Below, piece by piece: positions 1 to 6,873 of a stretch of 64,000 nt of DNA. Origin of the DNA: Deferribacter thermophilus (GTDB lineage: Bacteria > Chrysiogenota > Deferribacteres > Deferribacterales > Deferribacteraceae); NCBI RefSeq assembly GCF_049472675.1, contig NZ_JAPNXM010000008.1, positions 1 through 64,000 on the forward strand, given 5' to 3'. A model generated the notes under the pieces. That model did no database searches, was not told where the DNA came from, and was given only the letters and a program-made list of their open reading frames with translations. A program made the translations under genes and the position numbers. Positions within the stretch are counted from its first letter, which is position 1. Every line of letters begins with the position of its first letter.

Positions 1-84
1 TCTGTCCCAGCTTAACAGCGAACATAGCATTATATTTAAGTAACATAAAAAATAAATACCATAATAATTCGTAGGAGGTGTATT

Positions 85-1356
85 ATGGATTATCCACTTT
101 GGTTGGCTAATAGTGATGTTCCTGGTGCATTGGTAATTGCTTTAGTAGCTGTGTTACATGTTTTTATTTCTCATTTTGCAGTTGGAATGGGTTTATTTCT
201 AGTTTTAGCAGAACTTAAAGCTATAAAAATTGGTAATGCTGACCTAAAACAGTTTGTTAAGAAAACTAGTGGCCTTGTTTTGCTTGTATCTGCTGTGGTC
301 GGTGCCCTTACAGGAGTTGGTATATGGTTTACTATTGCACTTGTTTCACCTACAGGCACATCAGCTTTAATACATAATTTTGTATGGGGATGGGCTACAG
401 AATGGGTGTTTTTTGTCTTAGAGATTGTAACCATATTAATATATTATTACACATGGGACAAAGTCTCAGATAAATACCATGTTTTGCTGGGATGGTTATA
501 TTTTGTTGGTGCATTTATGAGTTTGGTTATTATTGTAGGTATTATTTCATTCCAGTTAACACCAGGTAAGTGGATAGAAACAAAATCATTCTTTGATGCA
601 TTTTTCAATCCAACCTATATACCATCAGTTATTGGTAGAACAGGTATAGCATTTTTATTAGCAGGTCTTTATGCAATGGTTACAATATCTTTTATTAAAA
701 ATCAAAATATTAAAAAGGATGCTTCCCATTTTGCAGGCTATTTTGTGTTAGCTGGTTCAATTTTTGCTTTTTTGGGTATGACATGGTGGGTATATGCTAT
801 ACCTGTAGATGTGAGAGAACAGATGATAGGTGGTAATCAAATTTTGACTAACTTCTTAATTTATTCTGGATGGCTTACTGTTATTATAACAATATTATCA
901 CTTCTATTTATGTTTGTTGTACCTAGATATATAAATATAACAATAGCGTTAATCATATTGGTTTTAGCTCAAATTAGTTTTGGCTATTATGAATTTGCAA
1001 GAGAAAGGGTTAGAAAACCATTTATTATTAGAGACTATATGTATTCTAATGGGATTCTTGTTTCTGAGGTTGAAAAGCTAAATGAAAATGGTGTTTTATC
1101 AAAAGCTAAGTGGGCAAACATAGCTGGTTACAAGGATAAACTTAAAGTGGGAAGAGCTGTATTTGTAGCTGAATGTAAAATTTGCCACTCCCTAAATGGG
1201 TTCAATGCCTTAAAACCTAAAATTGAAGGGCTAGAAGCTGAAGATCTTGATGGTCTTTTAATGGATTTAGATTCAAACCCATTGATGCCACCTTTTGTTG
1301 GTACTGACAAAGAAAGAGAAGCTTTAGCTGCTTATTTAGCAGAAATAGCAAAATAG
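85..1356 (+). CDS. Cytochrome bd-like membrane subunit with C-terminal cytochrome c domain
   Basis: A 423-residue polytopic membrane protein with about eight or nine hydrophobic segments followed by a class I cytochrome c domain. The heme c motif CKICH is at residues 364-368, and Met401 in a PLMPP context is a likely axial ligand. Membrane residues His25 and His30 and a Glu106/Glu113 pair in TEWVFFVLE recall the heme-ligand region of CydA, so I infer a member of the cytochrome bd oxygen reductase superfamily of the kind fused to cytochrome c. It would accept electrons through heme c at the outer face of the inner membrane. AGGAGG at 73-78 fixes the ATG start. The next gene starts 9 bp downstream and is probably its partner. 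The substrate (oxygen, or another role) cannot be read from sequence. Confidence 0.55.
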   Translation: MDYPLWLANSDVPGALVIALVAVLHVFISHFAVGMGLFLVLAELKAIKIGNADLKQFVKKTSGLVLLVSAVVGALTGVGIWFTIALVSPTGTSALIHNFVWGWATEWVFFVLEIVTILIYYYTWDKVSDKYHVLLGWLYFVGAFMSLVIIVGIISFQLTPGKWIETKSFFDAFFNPTYIPSVIGRTGIAFLLAGLYAMVTISFIKNQNIKKDASHFAGYFVLAGSIFAFLGMTWWVYAIPVDVREQMIGGNQILTNFLIYSGWLTVIITILSLLFMFVVPRYINITIALIILVLAQISFGYYEFARERVRKPFIIRDYMYSNGILVSEVEKLNENGVLSKAKWANIAGYKDKLKVGRAVFVAECKICHSLNGFNALKPKIEGLEAEDLDGLLMDLDSNPLMPPFVGTDKEREALAAYLAEIAK

Positions 1357-1365
1357 GAGGCTAAT

Positions 1366-2445
1366 ATGAACGAAATTTTAAATTATATACCATCACCAGA
1401 TCTAATACCTATTCCAAGTCATCAATATATATTTCTATTTTTCCTTGTTTTTACATTATTTATGCATTTTATCTTTATGAATCTCACACTGGGAGGAACC
1501 ATTTTAATATTAGTATCTAAATATATTTCTAAAAATATGGGTGATAATGTTTATGATAAAATTGCTGAAGAGATTGGTTGGTTAAACACTTTTAATATAT
1601 CGCTTACAGTTACTACTGGAGTTGCTCCTTTACTTTTCTTGCAGGTATTGTATGGTCAGTTTTTTTATAGCTCTTCTGTTTTACTATCATGGAAATGGTT
1701 ATTTGTGCTATTAGCAATTATTTTAGCTTATTATTTTTATTACCTATTTAAATTTAAGCCTTTTGGATTGAAATATACTGGCGGGCGAGGATTTATTTTC
1801 ATAGTATTTGCTGCTATACTATTTTTATATGTGGCTTTAATGCTTGTGACTAACACTCTTTTATCTATGCAACCAGAACTATGGAAAGATATATATTTAG
1901 GAAAATTATCTGTTTTTTCTGCAAAAACCCTTACTTTGAGATTCTTCCATTTTCTTTTTGCTGCCATTGCCTTTAGTGGCGCATTTTTGATGTTATATTC
2001 AAAAATGAGAAAAAAATATAGTAAGGAATTATCTGATAAAATGTACTCTCTTGGCAAATATTCATTCTTAATCCCTACTTTAGTGCAGTTAATTGTAGGG
2101 ACATGGTACTTGTTTTCTCACCCTGCAAATTTTTATTCAAATCCAACTTTGATACTGTTTTTAGTTATTGGAATTGCTTTAGCCCTTTATCCTGCATTTT
2201 TAATACTTATGAAAAAAGAGAATGAAAAAATTGTTTTTGGAGCTGCTACATTGTCAGTGCTCAGTATGGTAATTGTTAGAAGAATTATAGAAAGCACATA
2301 TTTTTCAAAATACTTTGACTATATGAGCTTAAGTGTTAAACCTCAGTGGGGGATTTTTATTATTTTTATAATATTATTTGCAGCCTTGTTAGCTACTCTT
2401 TATTATTTAATAATTAAATTGAAGTATGAACTTGCTAATAAATAA
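1366..2445 (+). CDS. Cytochrome bd-like polytopic membrane protein, partner of the upstream gene
   Basis: A 359-residue protein with about nine hydrophobic segments and no soluble domain. The first segment has FTLFMHFIFMNLTLGG, closely shaped like the CydA stretch that carries the heme b595 histidine (YHFLFVPLTLG). The Glu pair seen in CydA and in the upstream protein is missing. This suggests a CydA-derived second subunit rather than a typical CydB, forming a heterodimer with the preceding gene product. GGAGG precedes the ATG by a few bases, and the 9-bp gap indicates an operon. A strong terminator follows. Family membership is inferred from motif shape only; it could also be an unrelated quinone-binding anchor. 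Confidence 0.45.
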   Translation: MNEILNYIPSPDLIPIPSHQYIFLFFLVFTLFMHFIFMNLTLGGTILILVSKYISKNMGDNVYDKIAEEIGWLNTFNISLTVTTGVAPLLFLQVLYGQFFYSSSVLLSWKWLFVLLAIILAYYFYYLFKFKPFGLKYTGGRGFIFIVFAAILFLYVALMLVTNTLLSMQPELWKDIYLGKLSVFSAKTLTLRFFHFLFAAIAFSGAFLMLYSKMRKKYSKELSDKMYSLGKYSFLIPTLVQLIVGTWYLFSHPANFYSNPTLILFLVIGIALALYPAFLILMKKENEKIVFGAATLSVLSMVIVRRIIESTYFSKYFDYMSLSVKPQWGIFIIFIILFAALLATLYYLIIKLKYELANK

Positions 2446-2456
2446 GTTTTATTTGT

Positions 2457-2483
2457 AGCAGGAGATTTTTCTCCTGCTTTTTT
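2457..2483 (+). terminator. Rho-independent terminator after the bd-like pair
   Basis: A perfect 9-bp stem (AGCAGGAGA / TCTCCTGCT) with a TTTT loop is followed by a T run. It lies 11 bases after the stop of the second membrane subunit and ends that operon. Confidence 0.9.
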
Positions 2484-2511
2484 GTTGCAAACTAAAAATT
2501 TTAAATAACAC

Positions 2512-2540
2512 TTGAGAAATAAGCAAACTTAATGTATGAT
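2512..2540 (+). promoter_or_regulatory. Sigma-70-type promoter for nrdJ
   Basis: TTGAGA (2512-2517), a 17-bp spacer and TATGAT (2535-2540) match the -35/-10 consensus well. Transcription would start near 2547, about 50 bases before the nrdJ start codon. That leader is too short for a cobalamin riboswitch or other large leader element. Confidence 0.65.
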
Positions 2541-2596
2541 TATTAGAGATAAATATCAAATAATATCAATATGTTATAAAACTGGAGGTATTTTTG

Positions 2597-4900
2597 ATGT
2601 ATTCAGAAAAGATTTACGAACTTTTAGATGAGGAGCCAAAATTAACACCAAATGCTTTAACTGTTCTTAGAAAAAGATATTTAAAAAAGAATGAAAAAGG
2701 GGAAATTGTTGAAACCCCAAAGGGAATGTTTCAAAGGGTAGCTATGAATATAGCCTTAGCTGATCTGAATTATGATAAAAATGCTGACATTGAAAAAACT
2801 GCTAAAGAGTTTTTTGATATTATGGTATCACTTAAGTTTTTACCCAATTCCCCTACCCTTATGAATGCTGGTAAAGAGTTACAGCAATTATCAGCATGTT
2901 TTGTTTTACCTGTTGAAGATTCTTTAGATAAAATTTTTGATGCTGTTAAATATACAGCATTAATTCATAAATCTGGAGGAGGAACTGGTTTTTCTTTTTC
3001 AAGATTAAGACCAAAAGATGATGTAGTAAAGACAACAAAAGGTGTTTCTAGTGGTCCAGTATCTTTTATGAGTGTTTTTGATGCTGCAACAGAAACTATC
3101 AAACAGGGTGGTACAAGACGTGGTGCTAATATGGGCATACTAAGAGTGGATCACCCCGATATAATGGAATTTATTTATGCAAAAAAGGATAAAACAAAGC
3201 TGACTAATTTTAATTTATCCGTTGCTGTTACAGAACAATTTATGGAAGCTGTTTTGAAAGGTGAAGATTATCCACTGATTAATCCTAAAAATGGTAAAGT
3301 TGTAAAAAAATTAAATGCTAAAGAAGTTTTTGATCAAATGGTAAAACTTGCTTGGGAAGGTGGCGACCCGGGTATTATTTTTATTGATAGAATAAACAAA
3401 GACAATCCAACCCCCAAAGAAGGTGAAATTGAGTCAACAAACCCTTGTGGAGAACAGCCACTTTTACCTTATGAGTCATGTAATTTGGGTTCTATTAATT
3501 TAGGTAAATTTGTTAAAAATAAAAAGATCTTATGGGATGAATTAAAAGATGTTATACATGTAGCAGTTCATTTTTTAGATAATGTAATTGATATGAATAA
3601 TTATCCTATCCCTCAAATTGAAGAGATGACTAAGAAAAACAGAAAGATTGGCCTAGGTGTAATGGGCTGGGCAGATATGTTAGCTCTTCTTGAAATTCCA
3701 TATAACAGTGAAGAAGCATTAAATTTGGCAGAAAAAGTTATGTCGTTTATTCGTGAAGAAGGTAGAAAAGCTTCAATGAAACTTGCAGAAAAAAGAGGGA
3801 GTTTCCCTAATTTTAAAGATAGTATTTATCCTGAACAAGGTTTCAAAATGTTAAGAAATGCTACCATAACTACTATTGCTCCAACAGGAACAATATCTAT
3901 AATTGCAGGGGCTTCTTCAGGTATTGAGCCTTATTTTGCGATTGCTTTTTATAGAAATGTTCTTGATAATGATAAATTAGTTGAAGTAAACCCAATATTT
4001 AAAGAGATAGCAAAAAGAGAAGGTTTTTATAGTGATGAATTAATGGAAAAAATAGCAGAAACAGGCCATTTATCAGAGGTTGAAGGAGTACCTGAAAAAT
4101 GGAAAAAGGTTTTTGTTACAGCACATGAAATCTCACCTATTTGGCATGTAAAAATGCAGGCTGCATTCCAAAGATACACTGATAATGCTGTAAGTAAAAC
4201 AGTTAATTTTCCAAATGAAGCCACTGTAGAAGATGTTAGAGAAGTTTATTTGCTTGCATATAAAGAAGGTTGTAAAGGGATAACAATTTATAGGGATGGC
4301 AGCCGTGACGAACAAGTTATTAATGTAGGTATAAAAGATAAGGATGAAAAAGAAGAAACTCAGACAATTGAAATAAGAGGACAATTTAAACCAAGACCAA
4401 GACCAAAAGTTTTAGTAGGTAAAACAATTGAGATGATGACTGGATGTGGAAAATTGTATGTTACAATTAATCAGGATGAAAATGGTGAACCATTCGAAGT
4501 ATTTACAAGTATGGGTAAAGCAGGTGGTTGTGCTCAAAGTCAATGTGAAGCAATAGGTAGACTTATTTCTTTGGTTCTTCGTAGTGGAGGAGAGCCTGAA
4601 ACAATAATAAAACAATTAAAAGGTATTTCATGTCACATGAGATATGGTTTTGGCCCAAATCAAGTTTTAAGCTGTGCTGATGCAGTAGGAAAAGCTATTG
4701 AGCAAGCCTTAAATATGCCAACAGAAATTAAAGTGGTAAAGCAAGAGGAAATAACTGTAGATAAGTTATTAAGTGAAGTGGAAAAACAGGATAAAACCTC
4801 AACCCCTAGAAACGGTGCTTGTCCAGAATGTGGTGGAATTTTAAATTATGTTGAAGGGTGTGATGTCTGCTATTCTTGCGGATATTCTCATTGTAGCTAG
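2597..4900 (+). CDS. nrdJ: Adenosylcobalamin-dependent (class II) ribonucleotide reductase
   Basis: Converts ribonucleotides to deoxyribonucleotides using adenosylcobalamin to make the thiyl radical, so it works with or without oxygen. The 767-residue chain has the class II signatures: LPNSPTLMNAG and the LSACFVLP cysteine near residues 85-115, GGGTGFSFSRLRP, the active-site loop NPCGEQPLLPYESCNLGS and APTGTISIIAG. A C-terminal four-cysteine ribbon (CPECGG...CYSCGY) is typical of the long NrdJ form. GGAGG at 2584-2588 is eight bases before this ATG, which I prefer to the TTG one codon upstream. Monocistronic, between its own promoter and terminator. No nrdA/B or nrdD is in the window. Confidence 0.95.
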   Translation: MYSEKIYELLDEEPKLTPNALTVLRKRYLKKNEKGEIVETPKGMFQRVAMNIALADLNYDKNADIEKTAKEFFDIMVSLKFLPNSPTLMNAGKELQQLSACFVLPVEDSLDKIFDAVKYTALIHKSGGGTGFSFSRLRPKDDVVKTTKGVSSGPVSFMSVFDAATETIKQGGTRRGANMGILRVDHPDIMEFIYAKKDKTKLTNFNLSVAVTEQFMEAVLKGEDYPLINPKNGKVVKKLNAKEVFDQMVKLAWEGGDPGIIFIDRINKDNPTPKEGEIESTNPCGEQPLLPYESCNLGSINLGKFVKNKKILWDELKDVIHVAVHFLDNVIDMNNYPIPQIEEMTKKNRKIGLGVMGWADMLALLEIPYNSEEALNLAEKVMSFIREEGRKASMKLAEKRGSFPNFKDSIYPEQGFKMLRNATITTIAPTGTISIIAGASSGIEPYFAIAFYRNVLDNDKLVEVNPIFKEIAKREGFYSDELMEKIAETGHLSEVEGVPEKWKKVFVTAHEISPIWHVKMQAAFQRYTDNAVSKTVNFPNEATVEDVREVYLLAYKEGCKGITIYRDGSRDEQVINVGIKDKDEKEETQTIEIRGQFKPRPRPKVLVGKTIEMMTGCGKLYVTINQDENGEPFEVFTSMGKAGGCAQSQCEAIGRLISLVLRSGGEPETIIKQLKGISCHMRYGFGPNQVLSCADAVGKAIEQALNMPTEIKVVKQEEITVDKLLSEVEKQDKTSTPRNGACPECGGILNYVEGCDVCYSCGYSHCS

Positions 4901-4905
4901 AAACT

Positions 4906-4935
4906 AAAAAAGCTCCCAAAAGGGAGCTTTTTTTT
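4906..4935. terminator. Bidirectional terminator between nrdJ and the fmdB-like gene
   Basis: The hairpin AGCTCCC / GGGAGCT with an AAAA loop (4911-4928) is flanked by an A run on the left and a T run on the right. It therefore terminates rightward nrdJ and leftward trxA/fmdB-like transcription, which converge here. Confidence 0.85.
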
Positions 4936-4939
4936 ATTT

Positions 4940-4958
4940 TAACGCCAACCTGGCGTTA
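4940..4958. other. GC-rich hairpin beside the bidirectional terminator
   Basis: A perfect 8-bp inverted repeat, TAACGCCA / TGGCGTTA, with a 3-base loop. It has no T run on the correct side for either strand, so it is not itself a standard terminator. It may protect the 3' end of the leftward transcript. Confidence 0.5.
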
Positions 4959-4967
4959 GAATTAAGC

Positions 4968-5156
4968 TCAGCTAAAACCAGTAGGTCCACCACTACATGA
5001 TGAACCGCTATTACCAGAAATAGATGATATTGTTGATATTAATTTCTCAATATTTTTACTTTTACAAGAAGGGCATTCAACTTCTTCATCAAATTTAAAT
5101 ACTAATTTTGTAAACTCTTTACCACACTCTTTACACTTGTACTCATAAATTGGCAT
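4968..5156 (-). CDS. FmdB-family zinc ribbon protein
   Basis: A 62-residue protein starting MPIYEYKCKECG, with two CxxC pairs (CKECG, CPSCK) that form a zinc ribbon and a low-complexity serine/glycine tail (residues 44-62). This is the typical FmdB / CxxC_CxxC_SSSS family layout. These proteins are annotated as putative regulators, but their function is not established. A GAGGT site precedes the ATG. It is the last gene of a leftward pair with trxA, separated by 17 bp. Confidence 0.85.
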   Translation of the reverse strand: MPIYEYKCKECGKEFTKLVFKFDEEVECPSCKSKNIEKLISTISSISGNSGSSCSGGPTGFS

Positions 5157-5173
5157 TTTCTAATACCTCTTTT

Positions 5174-5491
5174 TTATAAGTACTTATTGATTGCATCTAA
5201 ATATACACCTTTTGGTTGAACACCAATAAATTGTTCAACAACTTTTCCATCTTTAAAAATCATAACTGTAGGGATACTCATTATTCCGTATCTTGCTGCT
5301 AAGCTCTGGTTTTCATCTACATTAACTTTCCCTACTTTTGCTTTACCTTCAAGCTCAGTAGCCAACTGATCAATAGTTGGTGCAAGCATTTTACATGGGC
5401 CACACCAAACAGCCCAAAAATCTACTAAAACAGGAACATCACTTTCTAACACTTCTTTTTGGAAATTCTCTTCAGTAAAAGTTAAAGCCAT
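5174..5491 (-). CDS. trxA: Thioredoxin
   Basis: A cytoplasmic dithiol-disulfide oxidoreductase of 105 residues, the normal thioredoxin length. The active site WCGPC (residues 29-33), the following KMLAP, the cis-proline in SIPTV and the C-terminal GVQPKG turn are all present. It can reduce ribonucleotide reductase, whose gene nrdJ lies convergently next to it. A strong GGAGG site precedes the ATG, and a TTGACA promoter lies about 30-60 bases upstream. Confidence 0.95.
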   Translation of the reverse strand: MALTFTEENFQKEVLESDVPVLVDFWAVWCGPCKMLAPTIDQLATELEGKAKVGKVNVDENQSLAARYGIMSIPTVMIFKDGKVVEQFIGVQPKGVYLDAINKYL

Positions 5492-5519
5492 TTTTCTAAC
5501 CTCCTTTTTATATTCAACG

Positions 5520-5549
5520 ATAATATATATTTTATAGCTTAATTGTCAA
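5520..5549 (-). promoter_or_regulatory. Promoter for trxA
   Basis: On the minus strand, a perfect TTGACA (plus-strand 5544-5549), an 18-bp spacer and TATTAT (5520-5525) lie directly upstream of trxA. The -35 box overlaps the last codons of the preceding gene. trxA-fmdB can therefore be transcribed separately from the long cell-shape block upstream. Confidence 0.6.
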
Positions 5550-6319
5550 TTAAAAACACACCCATTAAACCATCTGCATTTTTTACAACTTTCTTTTTTT
5601 CTAAATTTACAGCCTTCTAACATGCCTAATCTTGTAATTGCAAAATCATATTTAAGCGGGTCATAATTATTAACTTTTAAAAAGTAATTTGTTACATTTA
5701 AAACATTTTTAAAGTTGTTTGATTTATTTTTTATAATATTCATATTATATGCATATGTCAATATATGAATATCCAAAGGTGCTTTCAACAGTTTTTTATC
5801 ATATTTTTTCCAAATTCCAAAATCTATACTATCTTTTCTAATCATCCATCTAAAAAACATCCTTATGCGCTTAGCAGATGATTTGTATATGTCGGGCAAT
5901 AAAAATTGCAATCCATGTGAAGTGTTATTTTTAAAAGTTTCTAAAAAATCTTTTCTAAAAAGATAGTAGGCTTTTTCAACATCAGAACTATCTAAAATTA
6001 AAAAATAATTGTACAAACTGCCAAATTCATCGTAGATATTTTTTAGAAATTTAAGAAAATTAAAAATATCATCATTAGTTTGAAATCTGTAATAAAGATT
6101 TTTTTTGATTGTTATATTACTTGGTTCTGTTCCATATTCATTAAAAAGATTATTTAAAAATTGGTTTATTGATTTAACCCTTCCGTATGCAAATAATGAA
6201 GATAAAAAAGCTACATACTCTTTATTGCCATTTAGCTTATGAGGAAATAAAATAGGATCCGTGGAACAAAAACTTATATTATTGTAATAATCATATATTT
6301 TTTCTAAGAAACTTTGCAT
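5546..6319 (-). CDS. TIGR02757 family protein of unknown function
   Basis: A 257-residue soluble protein matching, by recall, the TIGR02757 (DUF2400) family: an N-terminal D-P-hydrophobic-F segment, an AFLSSLFAYGRVKSI motif near residue 40, and a central region with FFRWMIRK. The C-terminus holds four clustered cysteines (CKFRKKESCKKC plus a later Cys), a possible metal or Fe-S site, similar in arrangement to the HhH-GPD glycosylase iron-sulfur loop. I infer nucleic-acid or metal binding from that resemblance only. It sits 30 bp downstream of the rubredoxin-like gene, behind a hairpin. Confidence 0.7.
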   Translation of the reverse strand: MQSFLEKIYDYYNNISFCSTDPILFPHKLNGNKEYVAFLSSLFAYGRVKSINQFLNNLFNEYGTEPSNITIKKNLYYRFQTNDDIFNFLKFLKNIYDEFGSLYNYFLILDSSDVEKAYYLFRKDFLETFKNNTSHGLQFLLPDIYKSSAKRIRMFFRWMIRKDSIDFGIWKKYDKKLLKAPLDIHILTYAYNMNIIKNKSNNFKNVLNVTNYFLKVNNYDPLKYDFAITRLGMLEGCKFRKKESCKKCRWFNGCVFN

Positions 6320-6348
6320 TTATAAAGAAGTGAGGATATAATCCTCAC
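6320..6348 (-). terminator. Possible weak terminator after the rubredoxin-like gene
   Basis: An 8-bp perfect stem, GTGAGGAT / ATCCTCAC, with a 3-base loop (6330-6348) starts one base after the leftward stop codon. On the minus strand it is followed by TTCTTTAT, a weak U-rich tail. It may partly end the fur/rubredoxin transcript and let some read into the next gene. Confidence 0.45.
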
Positions 6349-6349
6349 A

Positions 6350-6457
6350 CTATTCTTTTTTCTCAAAACTACCTTGAGAGCCACACTCTGGACATTTTCT
6401 TGGCTTACATCTACCCTCTTTTTCATAACCACATTTTGTGCATTTGAATACTGCCAT
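6350..6457 (-). CDS. RCKP-type rubredoxin-like small protein
   Basis: A 35-residue protein too short for usual ORF cut-offs. It begins MAVFKCTKCGYEKEG and continues RCKPRKCPECGSQGS. Two CxxC pairs (Cys6/Cys9 and Cys22/Cys25) form a rubredoxin- or desulforedoxin-like metal knuckle; the RCKPRKCP stretch is the hallmark of the RCKP-type rubredoxin-like family. An AGGAGG site is well placed before the ATG. It lies 11 bp downstream of a PerR/Fur-like regulator, so a role in iron or peroxide handling is a reasonable inference, although the function of this family is not defined. Confidence 0.88.
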   Translation of the reverse strand: MAVFKCTKCGYEKEGRCKPRKCPECGSQGSFEKKE

Positions 6458-6468
6458 ATTAAAACCTC

Positions 6469-6873
6469 CTACTGCTTTTTACAATTTTTACAAACACCTT
6501 TAATATGTAAGTCAATATGCTCAATTTCTGCGATATAATCTTTTTCAAAATCTATTTGAATATTTTCAAGGTCATAAACTTTATTACATATCTTACAGAC
6601 AAAATGACCATGCTCAGAAATATCTGGATCAAATCTGCTGCATGTAGGATCCACAGTAATCTGCTTTATTGCTCCAGCTTTAACTAAAGTATCTAACGTA
6701 TTGTAAACTGTGGCAAAAGAAAAATATTTTTTATCTTTTCTTAAGTCATCATAAATTTCAACTGCAGATGGGTGATTTTTGTTTCCATCAAGATACTCAA
6801 CAATCCACATCCTCGGCTTAGTTAATTTAAAACCCGCATTTTTTAAAGCTTCAATCGCTTTTTCTTTAAACAT
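6469..6873 (-). CDS. Fur-family transcriptional regulator, PerR-like
   Basis: A 134-residue metal-dependent repressor. An N-terminal winged helix contains LTKPRMWIVEYL and the recognition helix SFATVYNTLDTLVKAG. The C-terminal dimerisation domain has the HGHFVCKIC metal site, and a CKNC pair ends the protein as a structural zinc site. The Asp residues in FDPDISEHGH favour a PerR-like peroxide sensor over Fur, but this is not decisive. GGAGAG is correctly spaced before this ATG, so I reject the TTG four codons upstream. The start overlaps the end of the radical SAM gene by 8 bases. The RCKP rubredoxin-like gene follows and may be co-regulated. Confidence 0.85.
   Translation of the reverse strand: MFKEKAIEALKNAGFKLTKPRMWIVEYLDGNKNHPSAVEIYDDLRKDKKYFSFATVYNTLDTLVKAGAIKQITVDPTCSRFDPDISEHGHFVCKICNKVYDLENIQIDFEKDYIAEIEHIDLHIKGVCKNCKKQ

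Noticed and set aside
2594..2596. TTG one codon upstream as the nrdJ start
   Set aside because: The adjacent ATG at 2597 has better spacing from GGAGG and is the usual start codon.
2541..2596. Cobalamin riboswitch upstream of the B12-dependent nrdJ
   Set aside because: The leader after the promoter is only about 50 bases and has no B12-box-like sequence.
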